64,000 bases of DNA from Prosapia bicincta (lineage: Eukaryota > Arthropoda > Insecta > Hemiptera > Cercopidae): contig JBAIZL010000376.1 of NCBI GenBank assembly GCA_036971475.1, positions 963,501 through 1,027,500 of the forward strand, in the 5' to 3' direction. Within the stretch, counting starts at the first letter, position 1; each line of letters opens with the position of its first letter. Below, piece by piece: positions 1-12,159 of this stretch. A program made the position numbers and the translations under genes. The notes beneath the pieces are model-generated. The model had not been told where the DNA came from. It did not search any database and worked only from the letters and a program-made list of their open reading frames with translations.

Positions 1-244
1 TGAGAAGGATTTGGCAAAATCCTTAACCTAAAAGGAGGTTCTCAACGTATAAAAGCGTGGGAATTCTTGATCTTGGGAAGCAGTGAAGCCACCCAAGTAG
101 TTTATGCCTGACTGTAATGCTAAATCAAACCTCGCGATTCATAAATTATCAATGCGGTGAATAGTATGTTGCAATAATATTTTAACCGTACTTTTAACCA
201 AAAAAAGAAAAATCCAGTGTTTATATCTTGATTTACTTAACAAG

Positions 245-247
<3 letters not shown>

Positions 248-293
<46 letters not shown>
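248..293. repeat. (TA)n microsatellite
   Basis: An uninterrupted run of about 23 TA dinucleotides in AT-rich intergenic DNA. Positions 1-247 and 294-820 show no coding or structural signal. Confidence 0.95.
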
Positions 294-299
<6 letters not shown>

Positions 300-820
300 T
301 ATTTCAAGTTTCTTATTAAATTCTTTTACAGTACACATTTTTCACAAATCTGAAAATTAAACCATTTCGAAATACCCAATACGAAGCTAAAATAATTAAA
401 CCCTTCAGCAATAATACATTGAAAGTTTATTTTATTAAAAATTATTTTTATGGTGTTGTAAAATAGGACGGTTTGATTGCGTAGAAACGCATTCATATAA
501 ATTATTAACGCCCTAATAAATCATAATTACGCGATAAAAAGGCTTTAGTAGTAATAATACCGGCCGTTGAAAAATACATAAACTTTGTTTTTATTACACC
601 AATAAACCCTTCCTTTGTCCTCTGTTACAAATACCGAGTGCTGAAAACATATGGAAGGCTTTTATTAATGCTATTATTAAAAAAATACTAGAGCTACGTA
701 AGTGAGTGCAAAAATATAAAGGTAAGATACAAGTAATCAGATTATTTCCAAATGGCAATAAACGCTCGGTGGCCTACGCAAATGTTACAAACTGATTTAC
801 TTATAAAAACGTCCTACTCA

Positions 821-992
821 ACCAATCATTAAACTCTTCCTTGATATTTTAACCTAAATACTCATATAAATAGTTATTTAACCAACCATTAAACTTTCTT
901 GATATTTTAACTTAAACACGCATACAATTAGTTATTCAAACAACCATTAAAATTTCTTGATATATCAACCTAAATACTCATACAACTAGTCT
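821..992. repeat. Three-copy ~58-60 bp tandem repeat
   Basis: Three diverged head-to-tail units start near 821, 881 and 939. Each carries the words AACCATTAAA, TTCTTGATAT, AACCTAAATACTCATA and TAGTTATT with a few substitutions. Divergence between units points to an old minisatellite. It is unrelated in sequence to the 60-bp array at 3323. Confidence 0.8.
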
Positions 993-3322
993 ACATCGAC
1001 TTAGTTCGTTGCCTTTGGGTTCTTGTGTTACACATTTGATTACAGCACTGCATTACGGCAGCAAGAATTTTCTGGTATTCACTAATCCTTCATTCTGTTG
1101 AGTAATGAGCACTTGAAAGTGACTTCATCAAAGTAGTGACGCTGTTCAGTAAAGTAGACATTAGGATTCAATTGTTTTTTATTTATAAAACCGTCATGAT
1201 TATATGACATTTTAAATTTTAGGAAAACAAATCATTTCAAATAAAAATATATCTCCACAAGGATCAGAGTTTCTCACAGTTTGACGTTAAAATTTTAATA
1301 TATTTTTATTATCATTATGATTCTCACTTATTGCTATATTTTCAAGAGTCCCGTAAAAATACATTTTACAAGAGCACCTTGATCTGTATTTCAACACATT
1401 TTCAGCACTAGTTATGTGTTCATAAAACTGTCATAGATAGTTTAAATTGATTAAACATGAGACAAGCGCACAAGGTAGTAGGTTTGACCACTTCTACCTT
1501 AGATTTGATACCATTCTTCCCAATTCTTGTTACCATCTAATTATAAGAAATCCTCCGAATAATATATAAAATTTTAAAGATAGTCTTTGCATCTGTGCTT
1601 AGGATACCATGGATACTTTGAAATACTATATTTATGGTTTCCATCATACAGAACATTCCTAACTAACCAAAGACAAGAAGGGAAAACATCGTAACAAAAT
1701 GTAGTATCGTTCTCTGAATAAGGAACAAATAAGTACACAAATATTTCCATGGAGATAATACTCTTTAAATGTATTTTTATATAGAAATAACTTTAAAATG
1801 GTCGATATACAGTAGCCTACCTCGTTGCTCTGTGCACGAGGGATTTACTAATTGAAGTTAGCAATCAAATCTAACGATGACGTTAAACCTGTCTTATAAT
1901 AGGATTGCTTTAATGAGTTTAACGTTGACCATCAGACGGATAAGGATTAGTCACTTGCCTTTGATCCCGATAAAGGCCCGCTCTACGTCCAAATAAGCCT
2001 TTACATGTAATGGGCCTACTGTAATCCTCAGCTATACGTTCTATATCAACATCGTAATCACACTTGACGAAATATAAATCACTTAATGTTAGGTGTTTCA
2101 AAACAACAAAACGTAAGATGATGTTTGTACTAGAGAATGCGTGTTAATTAAATGATAGCGTGTATAGGATGAAAAACAACCAGGCACAGTTCAATTAAGT
2201 GTAAAGAGAAAATCTCTGGTAAATATTCCTCTGGTAAAACACTAATCATCTAACCATATTCAACTAGCTGATTGATGTCTTCAGGTAACAGTGAATCGAA
2301 GTAGCCTGACTCAACTTTTGTAACCTATTTGTTCAAGTTATTCGTAACGCTCACAGCTACTAAAGTGTTTTTGGCCATTAAAGTGTTGCCGACAGATTGG
2401 TGAAGAAGATATTTTATACAACGCTGCTCCTCGAAGCGTAAAACTTCCATAAAGCGTACCATAAAACTTTCAAGGATTGTAAAAGAATCCGCCAGTATGG
2501 CTGTTCTCACCTACGTGACCTATTTTTAGCCAGAATAGAAATCTCATGCTTTTTAGTACAACAGTGGTTGTTCCACTTACAGGCTACTAATAGATGTCCT
2601 GTCTATTACATAAACCCTTCTTCTATCTAAAATATATATTTTTGTAAGCAACCGCTTCATGGAGCAGTGTTGAAAGAATTATCTTTTTTACCAATCGAAT
2701 CTGCACACTTTAATAGCTATGACTAATATGCTACAAGTGCTTTTATCCAAGCTATTTATCTAAATAAATAGCTATATAAAAGATGAGCCAGGCGATTTCT
2801 AATTTTTGTGTGTATAATGTTATATGTACACAGACACGCGCACGCACATATATGTATTATGTACACACGCATTATATGTACACACACACATACCGGGTAC
2901 GGATTGGGAGATTTCCAAGTGGGCAACCCTGACCAGGCCATACCATACTTGTCTACTATTCCATTTACCAGTAAATCACGCCTTTTCTAATACCTAATTT
3001 CATCTATTCTGTCCTAACATCATTTCTATGATAGGGGGAGAGGGTAGACACGATAGAGTAGGTTTGCTTCACCTACGCAACCCTAAGCACAAGTGGTAGG
3101 AACCAGGGAGTTTACAGCCATATTCAATCTTGGATTTATTAACAGTCCTTTCCTAGCTATTGTAGGGATATTACGATTAACGTCATATTGGTTGATTACG
3201 TTAAAAGTACAAAGTAAATTAATAAAGAAAAATAAAATAAAACAGGCTAAGCTTGAAATTTAGATAGAACTAAATAAAGCCCAAGCAAGTGTAAACTACT
3301 GTTTGTAACTATTAGTTAGGGA
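993..3322. other. Noncoding AT-rich intergenic stretch
   Basis: No convincing gene. The short open frames here (about 60 codons) have no recognisable family features. A purine/pyrimidine-alternating CA/TA-rich patch lies at about 2805-2892 and accounts for the cysteine/histidine-rich mini-ORFs on both strands there. Confidence 0.7.
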
Positions 3323-4128
3323 CTACATGATGTGGATAGAGTCTAAGGATAAAGTTTTAGATTCTGCCTACAACAAGCTGCTCTACAAGCTGTGGATAGA
3401 GTCTAAGGATAAAGTTTTAGATTCTACCTAGAACAAGCTGCTCTACATGATGTGGATAGAATCTAAGGATAAAGTTTTAGATTCTACCTAGAACAAGCTG
3501 CTCTACATGATGTGGATAGAGTCTAAGGATAACGTTTTAGATTCTACCTAGAACAAGCTGCTCTACATGATGTGGATAGAGTCTAAGGATAAAGTTTTAG
3601 ATTCTACCTAGAACAAGCTGCTCTACATGATGTGGATAGAATCTAAGGATAAAGTTTTAGATTCTACCTAGAACAAGCTGCTCTACATGATGCGGATAGA
3701 GTCTAAGGATAAAGTTTTAGATTCTACCTAGAACAAGCTGCTCTACATGATGTGGATAGAGTCTAAGGATAAAGTTTTAGATTCTACCTAGAACAAGCTG
3801 CTCTACATGATGTGGATAGAGTCAAAGGATAAAGTTTTAGATTCTACCTAGAACAACCTGCTCTACATGATGTGGATAGAGTCTAAGGATAAAGTTTTAA
3901 ATTCTACCTAGAACAAGCTGCTCTACATGATGTGGATAGAGTCTAAGGATAAAGTTTTAGATTCTACCTAGAACAAGCTGCTCTACATGCGCCCAGAGAT
4001 GTGGATAGAGTCTAAGGATAAAGTTTTAGATTCTACCTAGAACAAGCTGCTCTACATGATGTGGATAGAGTCTAAGGATAAAGTTTTAGATTCTACCTTG
4101 AACAAGCTGCTCTACATGCGCCCAGAGT
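3323..4128. repeat. 60-bp minisatellite, about 13 copies
   Basis: Head-to-tail array with an exact 60-bp period. Each unit contains CTACATGATGTGGATAGAGT, CTAAGGATAAAGTTTTAGAT and TCTACCTAGAACAAGCTGCT, with isolated single-base variants. The penultimate junction, near 3988, carries a 9-bp insertion (CGCCCAGAG). The same bases follow the last unit near 4117, where unique sequence resumes, so the final two units look like a block duplication that included the array's edge. The unit has no long open frame. Confidence 0.95.
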
Positions 4129-5447
4129 CCCCCATTTTAAAGATATTTATAGTAATGACGTTTATTTAAAACAGGCCTAAAAATATATGTGTTTAAAATC
4201 AAGATGGCATGTCTACACTCTAAACATTTTCAAATTTGTATACATATATAATAGCTAGTAACAGGTAAATGCAATAATTTTGCTACAACAGATATCCCAC
4301 TGTCTAAATTCCCAGTCCGGATTGCCCAGCAGCCGTGGTTTTGCTCTGAAATATTTTATTTATTCTTTAGACCCTTCAAATTCAGCGATTACGCAACCAG
4401 CGAAACCTAATCCTAAATTATTAAGGCCCAGCGAGGGTTCAATTATTTAGCGTAAATCAAGTGCTTTAGCAGAAATGGCAGGGCTGTTTTTAATAAAGCA
4501 ACCCTAAGTTGTGATTATTGATATATTTAAATAAGGAAATGTAAATTGTTAATTGTTTTAAAATCTTTCCAGATTTATTAATTTGCAGTTAAATTAATTA
4601 ACTATCCTATGTCTAGAACCTACTTGTTAACATGAAATTCACAGATAAATGTCGTTATATTATTATCTCTTATAATTGAAGCGTAGATAATTTTATTACA
4701 GACCATGGCAGAGCCTTTTATACAATTACAGACCATAATAGTCTATAATAGATTGATTAAAACATCGTAGGCTCTCACAAAACTTCCTAGAACAGCCAGA
4801 ACACTGCGCAACATGAAAAACAATGGATTGTATGTTAATTTTGTTTAGTTGATTTACTATTATTTAAAAAAATTCTGTATTTTTATTTTGTTTAGTTTTA
4901 GATAACTAAAATTATATTTAACTATTTACTTTGTTTAGTATAGGTTGTTTAAATTCCATTTTAAATGAATTAATTTTTAAATTTAAATAAAATTTTCGCC
5001 GGGAAAAACATTCAGATTGTCTGCTTGTATTATTTACTGGCGGCACCCCAAATTTTTCTCTCCAAATATTTTAAAAGAAAACCCATTAAAATAGTATAAT
5101 ACTTTTTAATCCGTTTTAAAAACGTGGTATATTAAAAATCTTTTTATTTATTTATTTATTATTTTCTGTTTTCTAGCCTTATGTCATGGTGAAAATTTTC
5201 AAACTATTTTGTATAATATATTGATGAGACTCTGATAGGGACATATATAGTAAATTACCATTCCCCCTCCTACTTAGCTGAAATTCAAAATATTACCTGT
5301 TACTACCTACAATAATTAAAATTCTATAGCCCTTATAACTCTGAACAATAAATTAAAGAAGTAAATCAAATTAAATTTATTTTATTCATGTTTATGAATT
5401 AAAACAATACAATATCAGTTTATTCTTTATTACAAATTGTAAGTGTA
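4129..5447. other. Noncoding AT-rich intergenic stretch
   Basis: Very AT-rich sequence with homopolymer and TTTA runs. No recognisable gene, repeat or RNA. Confidence 0.7.
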
Positions 5448-6130
5448 TCACAAATTTATTTGACGCATGATTTCAATCTCCGTCATGGTATCTTCATTGC
5501 AAGGTGTTTTGCCCGTGAGTTTTGAGCAATCAAGCTTCTATATTCCTAAACCATCACGTGACCTGAAACGTCTCAGGGCCCTCAGCTATGTTTGTCCTTA
5601 GCAAGTAGTGCGGGTCCGAGGTACACAACCGCATGATCTACTGTGCATCCTTGCATTTTATGTACTGCGCAGCCCCAGCGCAGTATTATTGGTAAGTGGG
5701 TTCGTTTGTTCAATTGTTACATATTTTCGGAGTGCCGGAAACTGTATTGATATGGGCTTGATTAATTCAATTTCATCACTGCCGACATGAACAGATGGAA
5801 TATCGGTATCATACATGTGATCCAACGGAATGTAGCCAAACATTTTCACTTGCAGTACCCATAGCTCCTTTCACAAGTCCTTGTTCTACGTAAATATTTG
5901 AGCGTAGCATCACTTTCACTGCTTTTAAAAGTTCAAAATTCTTTTTGTACGCGACAGTCTTGTACGTAAGACAAAGTCAACCAAGTCCACATTATTGGCA
6001 TTTCTCTTCGCATTAACCAGCACATCTGGTATTTTTTGTTCTTCAGGGGCCCGTTATTGTTCAAGGACGGCTCTTTCATGGGCATTAACTTGTGGACGAG
6101 TTGGATATATGCGGATTGCATTTGCGGAAA
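5448..6130 (-). pseudogene. PIF1-like (Helitron-type) DNA helicase, C-terminal remnant
   Basis: Read on the minus strand in three shifting frames, this is the C-terminal part of a PIF1-family ATP-dependent helicase of the kind carried by Helitrons. Recognisable pieces in order are RPQVNAHERAV (about 6095), IPDVLVNAKRNANNVDLVDF (about 6000-6030), the family block KVMLRSNIYVEQGLVKGAMG (about 5870-5925), a conserved IELIKPISIQF segment, GCTVDHAVVYLGPALLAKDK (about 5600-5655), and the end LDCSKLTGKTPCNED before a TGA at 5448-5450. Several frameshifts and stops, and no visible N-terminal Walker motifs, show it is dead. Whether it belonged to a Helitron or a host PIF1 duplicate is not decided, because no Helitron terminus (CTRR hairpin) was found. 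Its left neighbour on the minus strand is a mariner relic. Confidence 0.75.
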
Positions 6131-6290
6131 TAAAGTCCTTCGATTCCTCTAATAAGTTAACTCTAGGAAATCTCGTTTACTCTTGCTTGAGTAGTTATCG
6201 GCAAGCCGAGAAAAATTTACGTCCTCTATCTCACGCGACCTCGCTTGGAAAACCAGCTACTCCCCTAAAAAAGCAAGTCTGTCAAAATCG

Positions 6291-6765
6291 AACATCAAGG
6301 TCATGCTCATTGCTTATTGACAGAGGTGGCGTAGTGCGGTTAGAGTTCATTCCAAGGGGAACAACTGTGAACTCTAAATTTTATAAGGGCATACTGCAAC
6401 GTTTGCGAAACAAAAGAGACCAGAAAAATGGGCAAATGGCTTTCTTATTTATCACGACAGTGCTCCGTGTCACACCTCGCTTCTCATTTGCTAGTTTTGT
6501 GGCCAACAAAAGTATTCCTGTCTTTCCACATCCGCCATACTCACCCAATTTAGCATCGTGGGACTTCTGGCTCTTCCCAAAAAGTAAAACTCCTTAAGGA
6601 AAAAGTTTTGACATCATACCTGACAAAGAGAGGGCCAAGACCGATCAGATAAATGCCCTCCTGAAAGAAGGCTTGCAGAAATATTTCCTGTCAACAATTC
6701 AAAATTATTCCGTCCATAACGATAAGCGCATTTCCATTGAAGGACAGGACTTTGAGAGACATTAA
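6291..6765 (+). pseudogene. mariner-family transposase, C-terminal remnant
   Basis: This encodes the C-terminal half of a Tc1/mariner DDD-type transposase with frameshifts. Visible pieces are GGVVRLEFIPRGTTVNSKFY (around 6325-6385), a frame-shifted HDSAPCHTS (about 6450-6475, the catalytic-D neighbourhood that reads HxDNAPxH in active copies), IPVFPHPPYSPNLASWDFWL (about 6510-6575), and a C-terminus ending before TAA at 6763-6765. The N-terminal helix-turn-helix half is missing. Upstream sequence belongs to an antisense helicase relic, so the element is 5'-truncated or was inserted into by it. It is certainly inactive. Confidence 0.85.
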
Positions 6766-6810
6766 CTTGAATTCGATGTAAGTTTATTACTTTTTTAAAT
6801 AAAAAAATAT

Positions 6811-6838
6811 TAACCATATTTTTTATCACACCTCGTAC
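6811..6838 (+). repeat. Probable mariner right terminal inverted repeat
   Basis: About 45 bp after the transposase stop the sequence ends in TTTTTTATCACACCTCGTA. Read inward this is TACGAGGTGTG plus an AT-rich segment, the usual look of mariner termini next to a TA target. No matching left terminus is visible upstream, in line with 5' truncation. Confidence 0.5.
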
Positions 6839-7213
6839 TTGGATGGTATATCAAATGTATAAAATATTGGAACTTTTTCATAGGAAACAATTATATGAAT
6901 CCGGCGTTTATCTGGACATGGGATCTACTGAAAGTATAGTTTAGTGTAGAACATTCATTTTACTGAGAGTATAGTAGTATACTTAGTATACTATAAGGTA
7001 CTACTTATGCTCACACGAATATACTCACAAACACATATTTTCACAGTAACGTGAAAAACATAATGGAACAGCCAAATACCGAGGCAGCAAATCATGTTTC
7101 TGTCACTTTTGATTCATGCTATGTATTATAAAAATATTCTTATCATTTACAATTTCGATATTGCGCTGTTTATCAGATTCCTGTTGTAGCCCAACTTACC
7201 CAGATTGCTTCTT

Positions 7214-7789
7214 CTTCTCTAATCGGCGCTTCCGTTCAGTAGCCGTCTCTATAACTATTGTCACAAATGCAACATTCACTCGCACGCTTAGCAGACTATT
7301 AAATACACGTTTGGCGGAGAAAAGCCAGGGGATTATTCACTTTCACCAAACGCACGAGAAACGTGATGTTTTCTCTGGAAAATGCAATTATACGTTAAAC
7401 CTAGGGCGCGAAATGTGAACCGAACCCACAGGTACATGTGAACCAGTGAAGCATAAGTTCTGCTGTTACAGACGTTGTACAAAAGCAAATCTAAATTGTT
7501 TAAACAAACCTAAAGCGAGTGAATGTTGTAATATCATTCAGTCCAGACCTGTACAAACATTTATAAATCTGTAGTTCGTCTATAAAATATAATTTGTTTA
7601 AAAAAAAATAATAACAAAAACAATCTTGCAGACTAAGAGCAGAAGTAATATAAGGTTATTACTCAGTTCCGACATACTATTGAAAAGATTCCAAGTCTAT
7701 AGCTCATCACGCAAATTCGATTTGTTTAAACTACTATTGTTTAAACAATTATATAGACAAGGGACCAAGTGAATATTGCATTGCCATCT
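7214..7789. repeat. Dispersed repeat, copy 1
   Basis: This matches 15104-15617 in direct orientation with scattered substitutions and indels (for example a longer spacer near 7480-7545). Both copies start at CTTCTCTAATCGGCGCTTCC and end at GAATATTGCATTGCCAT. On the minus strand each has a segment resembling a Pol III B box (GGTTCGGTYC within TGTGGGTTCGGT). That hints at a tRNA-derived SINE, but no clear A box or 3' tail is seen. There are no terminal inverted repeats or coding capacity. Sequence between 6839 and 7213 shows nothing else. Confidence 0.7.
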
Positions 7790-8030
7790 AATTCTGACCT
7801 ATGTTTTAAATTTCAGGTATCTAACGCATCGGGAAGTTAGTTTAAACCCGATTTTAAAATTCCACCCGGATAGACAGACAGAAAGACATAACGGAAACCG
7901 AAGTAATAAAAACGTGGTAAAATAGAGATTTTATCCTACATCTCAAACTAGACGTTTTAGTCCAACGAACAGTGACCAGGAGGAAGAAAAACGCTTCACT
8001 TACCAGAGGCATGATCTCTCTGCCAGAATG

Positions 8031-9167
8031 TGTAACGGTTTATAATTTTACAAATTGGACATTATTTAGTTATAACTCTTAAAACATTTAATATTCACTT
8101 CTAGCTTACAGTTGAGGCGTAATGAAACGTCTGTCTGTAACGCAATAGAAGTTATAACTCCGTTACAGTTAAAATATTTTAAATCACCAAGTTAAACAAT
8201 TAAAATTAGAAGAATATTCTTGAATTAATTCTTAAGGTTTATTTATTTGAAATGCAAGGAATTGTGCGCTGGTAAAATAATGACTTTTAAATTCAATTAA
8301 AGCAAATCATAAACTTTTATTTTAAGATAGACAGATAAAATAAATTAAAATCATGACACATAAATTTCTTTAACACTCAGTTACGGATTATGGAACATTT
8401 TTAATATTACTTATAAATTTTTAAGGATAGCAATCCTTCAATTAATTAATTAATCAATGGCTGAAAATGAACATATATTCGAGTTTACTTGCCTTTCTTG
8501 TATAATCAAATTTAATAATTAAATGTGAACATATTGGCACCAAAAGATGCGTAATTATAATTATGCTTATTAATTAAAAAGTTCAATGTTCATTATTTAG
8601 AAATTCTGCTCCGAAACATTTTAAATTTTGAAATTAAGTTTTAAAAGTTTTAAATCGCCCACTTAGCTGTGTTAACTTGTCGCAACTTCCCTTCCACCTC
8701 GTGGTAAATCTCGGTAAAGCCTGGATTCGTCTTCGTGATTAAGCATCGGGAGAAGCCCTCAAAAGTCTGCAACCCATCTTGTATCTGGTATCGTATGCCG
8801 TGTTCTATGCCATGATTGAAAGAAAATAATACTTTATATTAATTAAAATAAAAAGAAACTAAATACATCTTCTTGCTATTTGGAGACGTCCTTTCCCCGT
8901 TACATCCTGGCCAAATGAGAGAGATAAATTAATTACGAGCAACCTTCCTACCTATCGCGCATCCGCGGGGCGCATATCCCTAGCTTGATTACTTATTTTA
9001 ATTTTTTCTCGCTAGATGTCACTATCAGCCAGAGATCTCATTAAAAATATTTATCATACATAACAATTTTTTTACATAGTTATACATTATTACAATTTTG
9101 AATTTATTCTCGTTTATTTTCTGAAATTTGCAAATTTAATATGTAACACCGTCTAAAGTGTGTTACA
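8031..9167 (-). repeat. Long terminal repeat (3' LTR in element sense)
   Basis: A 1137-bp direct repeat with 6-bp perfect terminal inverted repeats (TGTAAC/GTTACA). It differs from the partner copy visibly only at 8037 and 8039, within GGTTTATAA versus TGATTATAA. Confidence 0.9.
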
Positions 9168-9185
9168 TATTTTTCCCCCCTCTTG
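9168..9185 (-). other. Polypurine tract of the LTR element
   Basis: On the minus strand this reads CAAGAGGGGGGAAAAATA directly before the LTR's TGTAAC. It fits the primer for plus-strand DNA synthesis and sets the element's orientation. Confidence 0.65.
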
Positions 9186-11018
9186 AAAAAAAAAATTGTG
9201 TCATTTCATTTCTCCCTTTTTTTTTATTTATTTTTTTTTTTCAATCTTTGAAATTACTATTTATTAATTCTCTAAATTATTTATTTCACAATATAAATTT
9301 TTTTTTTTTTTTTTAAAAACATTGCATACTTGAAAATCTTTACTTTCTAAATCAAACTTCCTGTAAACTTTTTTTTTTGATTTCATAAGCATATAATTAT
9401 ATCTCTTTTAATTTCAAAACAACATTATTCACTCTTAACAAATTTACTCTTTATTTAAATTAAACTCTTTCAAAATTACTCTGTTTATTCCAATTACTCT
9501 TGTTAAAAAATTACTCGTTCAAAGTTACTCTCTTTCAAAATTCCTCTTTGTTTGTCAACATTACCTTAAATACGCGCTAGCTATATTTTTCATAATCCAA
9601 TCTCTAGGATTTATGAATACCGCTTACTTCCTGTAAGCCAAAAAATTTCACATTATCGACGCTATTTATCTACATATTCTCCTCTCAATTTTACAACTTT
9701 AAGCATGTACTATTGCCTCATAACCTTTCGTTATCTCTACAATATTTCGTACATCTTTTACCACTTTTGGATTTCAAAACCCATATTTTGAAAATCCAAT
9801 TACCTTATTCTTAAATTAAAACCCATATTTTAATTTAAAAATTATATAGCTAGCATGTTGACACACAAAGGATTATATGTATTCTATTACATATTAAAAC
9901 TTCTTTCAAATGTTTTTGTAAACAATTTTAATTAATTTTTGCTAAGCTCTTAGTATTTACAAACAAGAATTGAAATTAAACGGAACCTACGCTTGCACAT
10001 TTATACACAATTTTGGTCAAGTGTATAGTCTGTTGATTCCCCATAAGTCATTGAATCGGTGTAGTATTATGTGTTTTGAGATTTGTCCTAGTCTTTCTCA
10101 TGTAGAATATGTATAGTATGTCAACGTGCACTTTGACATACAGCGTGAGTGTTGTCGTGGCGTTTAAATTCTGTACAAAGGCACATTCGCATTCTCCTTG
10201 TTAATTTATTCTTCTTTTTAAATAAACTCGCATATTTAAAAATTTAAAATTTTAAAAAAATCTCAACTATTTTAAAAGATAAATTTTGCTTGAAATAAAT
10301 TTATATGATTATTATACAACTTATACATTTAAATTTCAATACCTTTAAAATTAACTCATAAATTTATATTTTATCAAACATTACTATTAAAATCATATTA
10401 CTATTAATTTCAATTATAATTTTCTTTTTTATTATATTTTTTTTATTCCTCTTTTGACTAAACTTTATTATTAAATCCATTTTGTTTAATAGGATTACTT
10501 TCAGAAAATTCACGAGAATATATTCCTTATCCATTAAGTCAAGCAAACTCGAAATATTTAAACAACCTTTATGCAAACATTGAACTTCAGGCTAGATACT
10601 TGTTTATACAAACTCGGACAATCAAATCTAACTTGCCTGACATTGGAACTAGCAGCTGTGTCAACATTGGTAATCTACAACTGGCTTTCTCAAAGCCATG
10701 CACAAACTTTTAAAAATCTAAACTCTACCAAGCATATTACGATTAATATTTTAAACAAGAGTCTCTAACCTTGAAACTCTACACTACAAGTAAAAACTGG
10801 TTATAACTGGTTTTCTCCCCTAACTTTACCAAACTGCTTACACAAGCTACCTGCTACATCCTTTTGCGTTCAACTTATACATTTTATAAATTTTACACTG
10901 TGAATTTACGTTTTGAATATATTTAATGAAATTGCTTATTTTCAACCATTTTTAAATTTTCTTTCTGCCAACACACAATTTTACATTTCAAATTTTTATA
11001 GCAGAGTCGAGCATTTTG

Positions 11019-12155
11019 TGTAACTGATTATAATTTTACAAATTGGACATTATTTAGTTATAACTCTTAAAACATTTAATATTCACTTCTAGCTTACAGT
11101 TGAGGCGTAATGAAACGTCTGTCTGTAACGCAATAGAAGTTATAACTCCGTTACAGTTAAAATATTTTAAATCACCAAGTTAAACAATTAAAATTAGAAG
11201 AATATTCTTGAATTAATTCTTAAGGTTTATTTATTTGAAATGCAAGGAATTGTGCGCTGGTAAAATAATGACTTTTAAATTCAATTAAAGCAAATCATAA
11301 ACTTTTATTTTAAGATAGACAGATAAAATAAATTAAAATCATGACACATAAATTTCTTTAACACTCAGTTACGGATTATGGAACATTTTTAATATTACTT
11401 ATAAATTTTTAAGGATAGCAATCCTTCAATTAATTAATTAATCAATGGCTGAAAATGAACATATATTCGAGTTTACTTGCCTTTCTTGTATAATCAAATT
11501 TAATAATTAAATGTGAACATATTGGCACCAAAAGATGCGTAATTATAATTATGCTTATTAATTAAAAAGTTCAATGTTCATTATTTAGAAATTCTGCTCC
11601 GAAACATTTTAAATTTTGAAATTAAGTTTTAAAAGTTTTAAATCGCCCACTTAGCTGTGTTAACTTGTCGCAACTTCCCTTCCACCTCGTGGTAAATCTC
11701 GGTAAAGCCTGGATTCGTCTTCGTGATTAAGCATCGGGAGAAGCCCTCAAAAGTCTGCAACCCATCTTGTATCTGGTATCGTATGCCGTGTTCTATGCCA
11801 TGATTGAAAGAAAATAATACTTTATATTAATTAAAATAAAAAGAAACTAAATACATCTTCTTGCTATTTGGAGACGTCCTTTCCCCGTTACATCCTGGCC
11901 AAATGAGAGAGATAAATTAATTACGAGCAACCTTCCTACCTATCGCGCATCCGCGGGGCGCATATCCCTAGCTTGATTACTTATTTTAATTTTTTCTCGC
12001 TAGATGTCACTATCAGCCAGAGATCTCATTAAAAATATTTATCATACATAACAATTTTTTTACATAGTTATACATTATTACAATTTTGAATTTATTCTCG
12101 TTTATTTTCTGAAATTTGCAAATTTAATATGTAACACCGTCTAAAGTGTGTTACA
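11019..12155 (-). repeat. Long terminal repeat (5' LTR in element sense)
   Basis: The second copy of the 1137-bp LTR, followed immediately by the AATG target duplication at 12156-12159. Confidence 0.9.
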
Positions 12156-12159
12156 AATG

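Larger units (their letters stand above)
8031..12155 (-). mobile_element. Non-autonomous LTR retrotransposon
   Basis: Two 1137-bp direct repeats (8031-9167 and 11019-12155) flank a 1851-bp interior. Each repeat starts TGTAAC and ends GTTACA, and the whole is bounded by a 4-bp duplication AATG (8027-8030 and 12156-12159). A purine run, AAGAGGGGGG read on the minus strand, sits against the inner edge of the left repeat where a polypurine tract should be, so transcription would run right to left. The interior is AT-rich and has no gag or pol; its longest open frame (70 codons, Ile/Lys-rich) is not convincing. No primer-binding site starting with TGG was found beside the right LTR. The LTRs look identical except for two bases at the outer/inner start, so the insertion is young and must depend on a helper element. 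Confidence 0.9.

Noticed and set aside
2756..2990. Cys/His-rich small frames on both strands
   Set aside because: Translations of a CA/TA-rich simple sequence.
5995..6597. 200-codon plus-strand open frame
   Set aside because: The first half is antisense to a PIF1-like helicase relic and the second half is a frame of a mariner relic; not a gene.
10364..10576. 70-codon Ile/Lys-rich frame inside the LTR element
   Set aside because: Composition of AT-rich DNA; no gag or nucleocapsid feature.
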